Below are positions 33,161-45,355 of a stretch of 64,000 nt of DNA, piece by piece (the stretch's first letter is position 1; every line of letters starts with the position of its first letter). The notes beneath the pieces are model-generated. The model did no database searches, was not told the origin of the DNA, and saw only the letters and a program-made list of their open reading frames with translations. Position numbers and translations under genes: made by a program. This DNA comes from Areca catechu (taxonomy: Eukaryota; Streptophyta; Magnoliopsida; Arecales; Arecaceae), in the NCBI GenBank assembly GCA_021397845.1, contig CM038039.1:7247731-7311730 (forward strand). The letters run 5' to 3'.

Positions 33161-36051
33161 AGTGTACCACAAAAAACCAAGAATTAAAGATATTAATTAT
33201 CTGTTACGGTGCCCAGCATAAGAAAGCCTAGGAGAGCTTGTGGATATGCTGAGTAAGGGAGCCAGTTCATAACCAGAATTGGAATTAGAATGGGAATCAG
33301 AATAGATTGGAATGAAAATCGAAATGGCCATATTCTCTAGAGTATTTGGTTCGTCTCCAGAATCAAAATAGGAAATGATTCCTATTATTGTCATTTGGGT
33401 CATTTAGAAATGGCAATTGAAATCAACTAAAAATCTTCAAAAATTAATTACTTTTATTTATTTTAATATTTTTTGGATTTATTCCATTTATTTATTTAGT
33501 AGATAAAATAAATTAATTTTTAGATTTATTTATTTTATTTAATTAAATAAATACAATATATTATAATTCTAATCATTATATCTAATAAAATTTTTAATAA
33601 ATATTTATCAATAAATTAATAAATATTATTTTTAAATTATTATTATTATTATTATTATTATTATCATCCTCCCGCATCTCCTGTGATGGCAATAACTGAT
33701 TGATGATAAAGACTGCCATCCTATTTTTCAACAAAAGACCATTGCTAGTCCCTTCGCTGCTTCCAGTCCACCAACTCTGCCACCATCCTCTGAACCTTGT
33801 TTGCATTGTCCCCCAACATCGCTGCTACTCAGCTAATTACTCACACTAGCTGCCAGTACATGACCAGACACCGGGCACCACCTTTAATTGTAATTTTATT
33901 TATTTATAATCTTATTTTATTATTTTTATTTTTTATCTATATTTTATCAATATTTTTTATTTGTTTAACCCCTTAAAATCCTAAACCTACAAATCACATT
34001 TAAATTCTAATAAATAATATTTAATATTGATTTATTTATTATTTTAATATTTTAATTAAACATTATATTATATTTTAAAACTTATTTTATCATTTTTCCA
34101 ATTTTTTCTCTATTTTTATTATTTTTATCTTTGAATGTTTTTTATATTTTATTTATTTTATTTTTTTATTTCATTCAATATTTTTATTTTATTTTATATT
34201 TTTATTATTTATAAAAATCTAAACTTAAAATCCTTACAAATCCCAAACCCTACCCATCCTTCTTTCCCTGTCGTGGCTCCCCTCCCTCTCGTCATCACCA
34301 TCTCTCCCCTCAAGCCGCCACCACTACTAGGCTCCCCTTCTCTCGCCACCATTGCCGCCACCACCTGGCTCTCCTCCCCCTCTCGTGGCCACTGCCGTGA
34401 CTTCTGCTCCTTTCTTGCCACCGTCGCCACTACCATAAGCTCCCTCCCTCTCCCTGCCACTATGATCTCCTCTCCCCTCTCGCCACTGTCATCGCTGCCA
34501 CCTAGCTCCCTCCCCCTCTAGTTACCATCGTGGGCTCCTCTCCCTCTCTCACCACTGTTGCCACCGCTTCCACGTGGCTCCCCTCCCCCTCTCACCGTAA
34601 CCCCGAGCTCCCTCCCCCTCTCGCCGTCACCCTCATCACCTATCACCCTCATGTCCTTGCTGCTGACACTATCTCTTCCTCATCATCCTCCACCTCGCCC
34701 CCCCTCTGTCTTGTGCATCGAATTTTTTTACCTAAGGAGAAATGAGCTTTAAATCCTGAATAAGAGGGCATATTAGATTTGGAGGGATTGGGCTATATCC
34801 TATTCCACCTAGGAATCGAAATCGAAATATGACTCCCCTGAACCAAACGGTTGACATGGGAGTCATATTGCCATTCTCATTCCAAGCTTTAATTTTTTCA
34901 AACAAAACATGCCCGTGGTATTCATAAGTAATCCTCAAAGCCTGTTGATGCTATTTACATTGCTGAACAAGTTCTCTAACCGGTCCAGCCTTTGTATTTT
35001 TAACAAAGAATATATCCATCAAACCCAAATCAATAAATGAAAGACAATGAGAAACAAGATCATTAAGGCAACTTTAACACACATCAATATCAGTAACCAT
35101 GTAGTTCTATAACCAAGAGTTTAAGCATCTTGAATGCCAACTCAGAAAATCTAAACCAATTCTTCAAGGTAGAGTTTGGATATCCAAAATTTATTCTGAA
35201 AGAGGAATACAAATTCTCAAAAAATAGCTATCCACCTTATTATTCAGGTTTCTATTTAATTGGAAATCTGAAATAACAATTTTATTTCAGAACAGTTAAT
35301 GCAGTATGGCCTATGAAATTAGAATTAAAATGATCTAGAATAAGCTATTCCATGCTAACCATGAAATATGAATGATAGAATAAAGGTCGTCGATCGGAAT
35401 AGCTAAACGAGGACGGCCCACCATGGATTTTTTACCTGTTTGGGGTTAAGGTGGAATAAACCCTTATTCCACCTAGAATAAGCAAAAACTAATTACCACC
35501 CCAAGTGTCCAGTACTGCTACTCCTGAGAAGTGATTACACTTAAACAACCTTTTTTCTTCACATCAGTATACTTTAGATGTTTGTTGAACTAAATAGTCT
35601 GATGGTTATGGTTTATCTCTTCATCAAAATTGCACCACCTTTAAACAAGACGCATAGACTGTACATTTCGAATGTGTTCAGATTCAATAGGTAAAAGCAC
35701 TATATTCAATATAAGATTGAAGGGTTACCTTAAGGAAAACAATATTAGAGTGGCTACACGAAAACCTCAGAGATGATTACCGAATTCCCATCTTTATCTT
35801 CATCAATCTCATATGTTATCAGATAAATTCATCTATATGTCAACAATAAGACAATGTGTTAAAGGAGAGCAGAATGTCCAGTGCCTCCAAGAAAGGCATA
35901 CAGTTATGTCTGAGTACTTGTCAAAATCCAAGATAAAAGGCTACGGAGTTTTTACGTTCTGATGTCAACATTATAAATTGAGTTGGTCTAGAAACTGAAA
36001 ACATCTTCCAGCCAGCTCTTCTTATATTATACTGGTGAATTGTTCATTTTA
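33161..36051. other. intergenic region with MITE-like arms and low-complexity sequence
   Basis: No gene recognised. Sequence near 33260-33300 (ttggaattagaatgggaat) and the reverse complement of 34860-34915 (ttggaatgagaatggcaat, ending gggcatgttttg) look like inverted ends of a PIF/Harbinger- or hAT-like element; the ends are not fixed. A perfect hairpin aggtggaataa...ttattccacct lies at 35449-35474. The rest, towards the end of the gene at 36052, shows nothing I can name. Confidence 0.4.
34250..34735. repeat. CT-rich degenerate repeat
   Basis: Irregular repeats of ctcccctccccctctcgccac and ccgccaccacc. The frames open through it (34135-34521, 34530-34745) give Ser/Pro-rich translations without domain features, so I do not call a gene. 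Confidence 0.7.
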
Positions 36052-38485
36052 TCAACTGCATGAGTCCCTGGTTTGAATCTTACAATACAGACTGGAACCC
36101 TCAGGAAGTCCTAATGGTGGGTTGTTACATGAGCAGTTATCAACTGTATAAAGCTCCCAGTCTTTTATGCTACATTTCTCCAAAGCAGAACCCAACCTCT
36201 GTCCTCCCATCTCGGGTGGATACATCCCATCTGGGCTAACAAGCACAGCTCCAGTATAAGACAGCCCAGCAGCCTGAGCAGCTCCATGATAATGAAACAA
36301 TCCCCAGCTGAGATCATCGCAGACATCTATTATGGTCCAAAACTCTTTTGAAACTACACCATTATCCAACACACTGAAGTAAAATGTGCCTGGAACATTT
36401 GCTCTCCTCACTCGATACCTTCTTCTCCTCCACACTAGTTTCCCTTCAAGGGTCCTGACTTGAAAAACTGGCTCATACCAAAATGACCCCTTGGCCTTTC
36501 CCCTATAGAAGAGTTGGTACTGACAAGGAAATTGGTCATATGCTGGATTTTGGCCTGCTGCGACACGCCAACTCCAATCCAAATCACCCAACCAACCAAT
36601 AAAGAGGTCTTCTGCAATTTCATGGGTCAAAGTCTCTCCCCTGAACATGGATAAAGGAGCTACCAAGGGCTTGCTTGGGATCTCCGCATCCAATTCAAGA
36701 CAATTGTTCTTTTGCAACACACACAGAGAAAAGGCCTCTAGATTTGGACTCTCAAAAGAGGCAACACAGAGATAATTGCATACCTGATCTGTTGGAGAAC
36801 AGGTATTTAAACACTGAACAGCCTTCCTACAGTTGGGATCAAGCAGACAGTTTAGTATCTTCGAGCCACAATTTTTTATCATGCAATTAAGAGTGGAGAG
36901 TCCCTTGGCCCTCAAGTTCTTCAGTATTGGAATAGGTTTTATGTAAGTGTTAATAATGACAAGTAAACAAAATCTAATATCATCAGAATTATGCCTCTCC
37001 CAAGCATCTGAAACAGTTTTAACAACTTCTAGGGATTCTTTTCTGCTTCTTGATTTTACAATGTCGGCTAGTTTGCTAAACATGTTTTCTTCTCCTTTTG
37101 TTCTAGCATGTGAACCTCCTAGTTTGTTTCTCATGGATGGAGATGATTCAAAGCAGATGACATTCGGAATGCTTGCACTGCTTGTCAGTAGCCATTCAAC
37201 TGATTCCTGATTCTTGATCGCAACATTGACCAACATATCCGAATGAGCTAGTTCTTTTCCAAGATTTTCAAAGTTCGTATCATTAGAATGAATAGATTTA
37301 TCACTAAATACAAGCATTTCAAATCCTTCGTCCACCCACTTTAACCTCTTTGCCTGCAACAAGATGCAAGGTAAAAAGAGGCAGTGATCAGTAAATTGAA
37401 TTCCGTCCTTCAACTTCTGTCTTTAAGTCCATCACACAGAAAGAAAGATACACGGTTTAGGTAGCATGAATACCAAATATATCTTTATCTTCGCCATCAC
37501 TGGATACAAGCAAACTATGTTGAAATGTAAAAAAACATCCACCATAACAAAGAATTGCAACAAAATCATGCAGATTTATGGAATATCGCATATTCATGGC
37601 AAAAGATACAGTAAAACACACCTGTGAGTTAACAATGCATCCGTTGTCATAACAAAGGTCCACAACAGCTCAGAGGACTGAAATTACAGTATATTGTTTT
37701 TATGATGTCAAGGTGTCATGCATTATGAGGTCCTTAATTTTTTTTCTCAGCACTTCTGGGATTCCCTCGATGTTGTCTTCAGTTATATGAGTTCAGGCAT
37801 GAGACTCGGCTTCACTGGGAAATTAGTCATGGATCAAAAAAATAATATTGGGTTTTGCCAAATTCCTGATCATAGAAAAACTAATTTCGGCTGGCTGAAG
37901 TTGTAAAAGCTGGAATTTTAGTTCTATACGTGACTATAGAATTGCTGAATTCTTTACCATTCTAACAATTCAGTTTCAAATTCCAGGCAATCCCCTTTCA
38001 AGGTACAAATTATTTAGCTGAAAGATATTGGGGGACAATAGACAATGTTAAACAACCCATGCCTTCCGAAACTCAAAGAAGATGCCTGGCCTGGCCTTTG
38101 ATGATATTCTGAATAGCAAATCTCAGACAGGTCAAGTTGCTACTCTAATATTAAACTACTGGTCAACTAACTGTAGCATCTATAACACAAGCAACCTTTT
38201 GAGTTCTATATGGGCTGCTTCTGACTCCCTAATAAATTCCAAATCATATGGCTTCCACAGAAAAACCAAAACAAAAATAAACATAAAATCACAAATTTTA
38301 AAACTTTACCATCAAATAAATGAATATAATTTTTTTATGAGTACAGCATCAAATCGAATGCAGCGTTCACTCACTGTGTGAAGCATGACCTGCTCCCAGG
38401 GAGCATTCTTCAGCGGGCTGACGCTTCCTTCCCCCACCACCGCGACGATCCTCACCGATGGAACTGGAATCTTCTCCTCTCCCAT
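36052..38485 (-). CDS. violaxanthin de-epoxidase-like (VDE-related) protein, two exons, 470 aa
   Basis: Exon 1 is 38485-38375 (37 codons, starting ATG and ending ..WEQVMLHT); the donor GTGAGT follows at 38374. Exon 2 is 37353-36052, after an acceptor ttgttgcag; it starts AKRLKWVDEG and ends at a stop. The intron is 1021 bp, phase 0. The protein has an N-terminal Rossmann-like stretch (VRIVAVVGEG) and helical region, a Cys-rich block at about residues 194-255 (CLLDPNCRKAVQCLNTCS..VCNYLC), and a lipocalin-like VDE region at about 287-412 (GQNPAYDQFPCQYQLFYRG...YFSVLDNGVV...DLSWGLFHYHGAA). Classical VDE de-epoxidises xanthophylls in the thylakoid lumen; this is the divergent VDE-related type, whose substrate I cannot give. 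Longer frames upstream of exon 1 lack an in-frame ATG. The frame is intact, so it is probably functional. Confidence 0.88.
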
Positions 38486-39014
38486 AAGGGCTCGAATTGG
38501 CGCCCGGATACGAGTCACCAGAGACGATTTCCGGCGAGGAGACTGAGGAGCGATTCCCCGCCCACCAAGAAGCCCGTTGGCGGTGGTCCAATTGCTACAA
38601 ATGGTGGAAGGGATTCGGCGGCGGGAGGCCGTAGAAGGGAAGCATCGAGGGCCTGCGGAGTCGCCATTTTCGAAGAACTTGGAGGTCGGCTTCTTGGTGC
38701 CACGATGCTCTTTCCTTGGATAGGTTTTAGGTCACGACACTACCCGGTAACCGAGTCTCGCGTTCCTCTCCTTTTCCTGTAGTATACTGGCTAGGTCGTA
38801 ACTCGTAAACTTCGAAATTGGGGTAGCTGCATCAAGTTGGCATTTTTTGCTGTTTTTTTTGACCGAAATAATATAAAAATAAAATTATTTTTTAAATGAA
38901 CGCCGATCGAATTTTATTTATGAATTTAAATGTACGGTTTCCAAAAAATAAAAAGTGAAATCATGGATTGAATCCGTGATTTAAAAAAAAAAACTAAAAA
39001 AAAAAAAATGCCGG

Positions 39015-40853
39015 GTGTCTCTCTTTTCCAACTTCTTTCTTTTAAACAAGACTTCCATAGCCACGAGTGGTGGCGCTGATCGGAAGATACTAGGGATGCT
39101 TCCATCGGCCATCCACGGATGGAAGTCCCGGTATTTCTATATGGATAGTCTGGAACCATGGGGTTTTGAGCCGGCGTGGAGAGAGCCGAGGCCGAAAACT
39201 GGAGAAATGTTCTAAGGAAGGGCCGACGAGGCCGATTTTAATAAACTGGACGAGGAGGACCCGGTATCTGTGAGGGATATGCTCCGGGAGGATAGTCTTC
39301 ATTCGACCGGGGTCAGCCGGCACCGACGCTTAGGTAGGATAGAAACCCACACCGAATCAATTCAATCTCCCCTGTCGGCCTTGCCTTCACTAACCTTGTT
39401 TTTACCTTCTCGCAGGTGGTAAAATGAACCTGACCGAACGATCGTTGGGGCACTGTCGGCCCAGAGGAGGGCCTCCCGGACCACGGCGCCGGTGCCTCAG
39501 GAGCCCAAGAGACAACGGGCGGAAGAGCTGACAACAGAAAGGCCAGCAAAGAAGCGGAACGGAGGAGCGGGCCGCTGTCGTCGTCTCCATCGATTCTGGA
39601 GACGACGACGCGCCGCTGTCAGAGAAGCTGGCGGCGAAGATGGTAGAGCAGTCCGCTTCAATTGGGCAGTCGGCTGCTCAGGGGGAAGAAGATCAACCGC
39701 GACCGTCCTGAAGGGACAGCTCCGATATCGCCTCCCATCGAGCTGATGGAGCAAGCTCCCCGGGCGGCCGAAGGAGAGGTAGGGTCCGGGGAGGAGATTG
39801 ACCAAAAGGAAACCATCAACGTCAGCGACTGCGCGTGTCGGGTGAGCAAGCCATAAACGACGCAGAACAGGTCAGAGGTCGACTCCTAAGGGCCATCGAG
39901 GACGTCGACTGGAGCGAGTCGGGCCGGCGAACAGTAAATGAGGCTGCGAGGAGCTCCTTCCACCACATAATGGGAGTAAGTTGTTTACATCCGACCTCTT
40001 AACCTTGACTTATGAGATACTAACTTTGCCTTGTTATTTGCAGCTCCTTAAGGATGCGTTGCTGATGGACCAAGGCCTAGGTCTGTTGCTGGATCTGAAG
40101 GAGCGCTCGGCGAAGAAAGTAGAGGCAGTCAAAGAGGCAAGAAATGCCACGGATGTGGCACTGACGGCCGCCAGGACAGAACTGTCCATCCTCCGAGCGG
40201 CCGAAGAAGAGCACTCTACCCTTCGAGCCGAGGTGGATGCTTTGAAGGTCAACTTGCAGACTTGCAGTCACAGCGGGACGCGTTAGCCACCAAGCTGAAC
40301 AGCAAGAGACGGAAGATAAAGTCTTTGGCCATCGGGTGACCGAAGGGAATACGCGCCTGTGTGAGTCTGAGCGGCGCTCCAGGGGTCGCTAGGCCGAAGT
40401 CGATCGATACAAAGGGCTGCTCAAGAAGTTCCAAGAGTTATGAAGACGGCGGCCGAAGCGGCCGTAAAAGAATACAAGAAATCCGAAGGCCTTAGGGCCA
40501 AGATGAACGAGGCGGGTTCATACAGCTATGACTTCGGATACGAAGACTGCATGGAGAAGGTCGGCACCGCCTTCCCGGAGCTTGATCTGTCTTCTCTACG
40601 ATTGCCGGAGCGGGCAGAAGAGGGAGAAGCCGAAGAAGAGGCAATTCCGTCTGACGGAGGGGCCGAGCCTCGTATCGAAGCCGGCACGGAGGAGCTTGGT
40701 TCGGACGTCCAAGCCGAAGCCGAAGCAGATACGCTAAATGCTCCTGCGAGCACTTCGGCGGAACCAGAAAGGACTAAAGTCGAAGTCCCAACTACACCAG
40801 TCGGAGTCGAGGTGGAGGAGATAGTTGATGTAAATTCGACAGGTCAAACCTAG
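39015..40853 (+). pseudogene. antisense extra gene of the Tat element (Transposase_28-like + coiled coil), introns retained
   Basis: The 5' end is missing. From 39015 the frame carries the IHGWKSRYFYMD...WGFEPAWREP block, and later GVSRHRR. GT-AG introns are visible at 39334-39415 (82 bp; donor gtaggat, acceptor tctcgcag) and 39976-40043 (68 bp; donor gtaagt, acceptor atttgcag); the first sits where intron 1 (83 bp) lies in the copy at 14327-14245. After intron 2 comes a coiled coil (40044-40286; LLDLKERSAKKVEAVKEA) and, after a frameshift, a C-terminus (40440-40853) with YDFGYEDCMEKVGTAFPELDLS and an acidic tail. Stops near 39216 and 40287 make it non-functional as read. Role unknown. Confidence 0.65.
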
Positions 40854-41227
40854 ATTGGTTGCAAAGGTCTGGCCCCACTCTTTTTGTACTGAGCCTTTCA
40901 TATATATATAATAGAGCCTTTTGTCCTATCACCTTTGTTAGTGACTGTGTGTGGGGGTTGGTCTGTCTGATCGAATTTTTTCTTCTGAAATTTTTCAAAG
41001 TTCTGCCAGTCAGCCATGTAGGATCGCAAGTAGTTGAATAGTAGGCCAAATAGTAGCTTGACGCAAGGCCAATAGCTTAGAGATATTTCTAAGCATAGGT
41101 CCTTCGGCTCGTCACATGGCACGGCCAGACCTTTTGACGGACTGTAGCTCAGGTCGGACTAATTTACTTAGGATTTTTCTTTCCAAGTGTTGATCCGTCG
41201 GCTCGTCCGAACTCGAGAAATGTTGCC
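40854..41227. other. 3' flank of the antisense gene
   Basis: Untranslated sequence between the antisense gene's stop and the minisatellite, containing an AT-rich tatatatataatag run. No gene seen. Confidence 0.45.
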
Positions 41228-41868
41228 GACCGGATCGGTCTTTCGGATGTGGGCTGCCATAGAGCCTCTACCGACCGGAGTCGGACTTTCGGAGTGGGCT
41301 GCCCTAAAGCCTTTGTCGACCGGAGTCGGACTTTTCGGAAGTGGGCTGCCTTAGAGCCTTTGCCGACCGGAGTCGGACTTTTTGGAAGTGGGCTGCCCTA
41401 GAGCCTTTGCCGATCGGAGTCGACTTTTCGGAAGTGGGCTGCCCTAGAGCCTTTGCCGACCGGAGTCGATCTTTTTGGAAGTGGGCTGCCCTAGAGCCTT
41501 TGCCGACCGGAGTCGATCTTTTTGCAAGTGGGCTGCCCTAGAGCCTTTGCCGACCGGAGTCGATCTTTTTGGAAGTGGGCTGCCCTAGAGCCCCGAAGTC
41601 GGTATTTTGGAAGTGGGCTGCCCTAGAGCCTTTGTCGATTGGAGTCGGACATTTCAGAGTGGGCTGCCCTAGAACCTTTGTTGTCCGGAGTCAAACTTTT
41701 TGAAGTGGGCTGCCCTAGAGCCTTCGCCGACCGGAGTCAGACTTTTTGGAAGTGGACTGCTTTAAAACCTTTGCCGATCGGAGTCGGACTTTTCGGAGTG
41801 GGCTGCCCTAGAGCCTTTGTCGACCGAAGTCGGACATTTCGGAAGTGGGCTGCCTTAGAAGTTTGTAG
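41228..41868 (-). repeat. 47-bp minisatellite, about 13 copies
   Basis: The unit accggagtcggactttt, then cggaagtgggctgccctaga, then gcctttgccg repeats head to tail with small variants and one shortened copy near 41590. It lies between the integrase end and the antisense gene, in the 3' untranslated region of the element. Confidence 0.92.
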
Positions 41869-41889
41869 ACTTTATTGATAATACTTGCT

Positions 41890-43240
41890 TCATTGATAAT
41901 ACTTGCGAAGGTTGTCTACATTCCATGGTTGTGCAATTTGCCATCCGTCTAAATGTTCGAGTCAGTAGGTCCCGGCTCGAATTACTTCAATGACTCGATA
42001 AGGGCTTTCCTAATTGGAAAAAGTTTTCCTTGCTCGGTCGGTCTTGAAACCTTCGCCCTTCGCAAGATCAGATCTCCGACTTGGAAGGCTCGCACCTTTA
42101 CTCATGAGTTGTAATACTTGGCCATCTTCTGACGGTAGGTTGCCTTCTTCAAACTTGTTCGGAGTCTGGTTTCCTCAAGAAAATCCAGGTCAGCCCTCCG
42201 TTGCTCGGAGTTGGTTGGTTCGGCATAGTAGTCAATCCGTAGGGATTGCAAAGAGATCTCAACAGGGATAACGGCTTCACTTCCGTAGGTCAGGTTGAAT
42301 GGAGTCTCCCCGGTCGCTGTTCGGACGGTCATCCGATATACCCAAAGCACTGAATGGAGTTCTTCTGCCCAAAGTCCCTTAGCATCGTTCAGCCGAGTTT
42401 TTAGTCCATGTAGGATTGTCCGATTGGTGACTTCGGCTTCTCCATTGGACTGAGGGTGGCCGACTAAGATGAGCCGATGGGAGATGTGATACTGCCGGTA
42501 GAAATCCTGGAATTTAGGATTGTCGAACTACCTTCGTTGTCGGTTATGATAACCTATGGAATGCCGAATCTGAAGATGATGCAGTTCGGACGAAGTTTTC
42601 TGCCTTGGCCTCTGTGATTTGCGCAAGTGGTTCGGCCTCCACCCACTTGGTAAAGTAGTTGATGGCCACAATAAAGAACTTCCGCTGACCGGATGCCGGA
42701 GTGAAGGGTTCCAGGATATCCATCCCCCACTGCGATAATGGCCAAGGCACGGTAAGCAGAGTCAGTTGGTTGGCCGGCCTCCTTTGGATATTATAGTATC
42801 TTTGACATGCGTCACACTTTCGAACGAAATTCGATGCGTCCTTCTGAATTGTGAACCAGTAATATCCCTGTCAGATTATCTTGTAAGCCAGGGACCTTCC
42901 TCCGAGATTATCACCACAGATGCCTTCATGCTCTTCTCTGAGTGCATAGTTCGTGTCCTTCGGTCCTAAGCATTTCAGTAGTGGCTGCGAGAATGATCGC
43001 TTGTAGAGGACACCGTCGAAGACGACGTACTTAGAAGCCGTCCAGCATATACGCTTGGCTTCGGTCGAATCCTCTGGGAGAGTCCCTTTGTTCAGGAATG
43101 AGAAGATTGGATCCATCCAATAAGCCTCTTGTTCGACTTGGTGGAGTCTAGTCGGTGCTTCGGTGATGCTTGGGCATTGCAGATACTCCACAAAGGTTCG
43201 ATCGAATGTGTTGGTAATAGCCGTAGCCAATTGTGACAAT
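41890..43240 (-). pseudogene. Tat integrase, decayed
   Basis: Pieces in several frames: the zinc-binding region (43239-42871; LYKRSFSQPLLKCLGP...EEHEGICGDN), the catalytic core (42750-42544; QWGMDILEPFTPASGQRKF, with the first catalytic Asp), the region after the core (42350-42102; TGETPFNLTYGSEAVIPVE) and the C-terminal module (about 42100-41890; KVRAFQVGDLILRRA in frame pieces). Frame breaks and stops occur throughout. Its Tat membership is supported by the adjoining dual RNase H. Confidence 0.75.
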
Positions 43241-43257
43241 GCATTTGCCCGAGAGTT

Positions 43258-45355
43258 CTACAATCGAGGTATATGGAGTATTTCGAAGAATTTGAACCGA
43301 GATGCGAGGTTTTGTACCTTGTTCAAGTACTTGGCTAGGGTCGGATCTCTTGCTTCGAATTCTTCCTTCACTTGATTAACCACCAGTTGGGAGTCGGAGA
43401 AGGCCCTGATTCGGCTAATGCCCAATTTGCCGGCAATTCTCAGTCCCGCGAGAAGGGCTTCGTACTCCGCCTGGTTGTTCGACACCTGAAATGAAAAGTG
43501 TAGGGCATACTATAAGCTTTCTCCGTCAAAGTCGGCTAGGATCAGGCCGGCCCCATAGCCAGCGAGGTTGGATGCTCCATCCACATGAAGTGTCCAAGCG
43601 GGCTCTGCTTCATAGATGGCATCGCTTCAGGTACCTCAGTCATTTGTGGAGGTGACTCTTGGTTCCAGGTACATTTGGCGATGAAGTCAGCAATAACTTG
43701 AGCTTTTAAAGTCGAGCGAGACTAGAAAGAGACGTCGAACTCGCCAAGTTTAACATCCCACTTGGTGAGCCGACCAGAAGTGTCTGGGCTCCGAAGGATC
43801 AACTTGAGGGGTTGGTTAGTCAGCACGACGATGGGATGTGCCTGGAAGTATGGTCGGAGCCTTTTGGCAACTATGACCAAGGAATAGACCAGTTTCTGCA
43901 TTTTGGGATACCTTATCTCGGCATCATGGAGAACTTTGCTAATGTAGTAGACGGGTTTCTGCTAAACGTCTTCTCCTACTTGCACGAGTATGGAATAACC
44001 GCCTCATCCGATGCCGATAGGTAAAGATACAAAGTCTCCCCCTCTATCGGCTTAGCCAACAACGGGGGGTTCTTTAGGTACTCCTTTAGAGCTTCAAAAG
44101 CCGACCGACACTCGTTGGTCCAACTGAAGCGATCAGACCGGCGCAATGTCTTAAAAAATGGGAGCGACTTCTCAGCCGACCGAGAGATGAAACAACTGAG
44201 AGAAGCTATCCGATCGGTTAGCTCTTGCACTTTCTTCTTGCTGGTTGGATGCCCCATCTCAATAACAGCCCGGATCTTGTCAGGATTAACTTCAATCCCC
44301 CTCTACATGACCAAGAAGTCGAGGACGTCATCCAAAAGTACACTTCGCAGGATTCAGCTTCATCCAATGGCGCCTAAGTGCATCAAAGAATTCTTGCAGG
44401 TCCTTGATGTGGTCGGCCCTATGGAGGCTCTTCACTATCATATTGTCAACATACGCCTCCATGTTTCTCCCGAGTTGCCCTTCGAAAACTTGGTTGATCA
44501 GCTTTTGGAAGGTGGCGCCGACATTCTTCAGGCCGAAGGGCATCATCTTGTAACAATATAGACATTTGTCAGTGACAAAGGCCATCTTCTCCTCGTCCTC
44601 CGGGTGCATCCTAATTTGGTTATAGCCGAAGAAGGCATCCATAAAGCTCAGAAGTTGATGGCCGGCCATGGCGTCCACCAACTAGTCAATTTTCGATAAG
44701 GAAAAGCTATCCTTCGGACAAGCCTTGTTGAGGTCGGTGTAATCCACGCAGATCCTCCGCTTCCCGTTGGCCTTTTTCACCATCACAACATTTGCTAGCC
44801 ATTCAGGGTAGTGGGCTTCCCTAATAAAGCCAGCATCGGAGAGCTTCTTCACTTCTTTATCAATGGCCCTTTGCCCTTCGTGGCGAAGCTCCTTTTTTTC
44901 TGTCGAACAGGCCTGTAAGTCGAATCCATCCTAAGTTGATGAGTGATGACATCCGACGGAATACCAGGCATGTCCAATGCCAACCAAGCAAAGACGTCGA
45001 CATTGCTCCTCAGGAAGCCGATCAGCTATGACTTGATGTTCTCGCTGAGAGAGCTTCAAATTTGAAGGACTTTGGTGGGGTCATCCTCCCGAAGGGGGAT
45101 AAAAAGGATCTTTTCATCCGGCTGACCTGGGCCGTCGGCTTCAGCCCTTGGGTCGAGCTGTTCCAGAGTAGGGTGGTCTTGCGACTGTTAGTCCTGGATA
45201 GTTAAGCACTGTCTGGCCATCCTACGATCTCCCCTCGTAACTCTGACCCCGCTCCTAGTTGAAAACTTTGCCAACAATTGGTAAGTGGATACAATGGCCC
45301 GAAACTTATTGAGGGCCGGTCGGCCTAGGATAGCATTATAAGCCGAGGTCGTACG
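43258..45355 (-). pseudogene. Tat protease end, reverse transcriptase and dual RNase H, decayed
   Basis: From right to left: the protease end (SAYNAILGRP, about 45345-45310); an RT N-terminal region in broken frames (45000-44690); the RT core 44681-44328 (SFMDAFFGYNQIRMHPEDEE, then the active site AYVDNM, with YVDD changed to YVDN); the RT/RNase H connection 44257-43976 (PPLLAKPIEGETLYLYL); and the archaeal-type RNase H 43485-43258 (SNNQAEYEALLAGL...FSDSQLVVNQV). Two RNase H domains in series are a hallmark of the Tat/Athila lineage. Stops, frameshifts and the changed catalytic residue rule out activity. Confidence 0.8.

Larger units (their letters stand above)
38990..45355 (-). mobile_element. 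Tat-type Ty3/gypsy element, third copy (pol + antisense gene, no LTRs)
   Basis: On the minus strand: end of protease, RT, RNase H, archaeal-type RNase H, integrase (45355-41890), a minisatellite, then the antisense extra gene on the plus strand (about 38990-40853). It lacks gag and LTRs: at the right it joins another Tat element at about 45350-45362, and at the left the antisense gene is cut off near 38990 in A-rich sequence. Confidence 0.75.

Noticed and set aside
34135..34745. Ser/Pro-rich open frames
   Set aside because: Low-complexity CT-rich repeat, no start context or domain; not called as genes.
36052..37413. Single-exon reading of the VDE-like gene from the ATG at 37413
   Set aside because: The first 20 codons are intron: they end in a pyrimidine-rich tgttgcag acceptor, and an upstream exon joins in phase with a family-like N-terminus.
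38515..38703. Upstream open frame (MATPQALDAS...) as the VDE-like gene's N-terminus
   Set aside because: It ends in a stop before the splice donor and is not in frame with the exon reading ..WEQVMLHT.
41341..41878. Repetitive open frames with LEPLPTGVD-type repeats
   Set aside because: Translation of the 47-bp minisatellite; no independent evidence for a protein.
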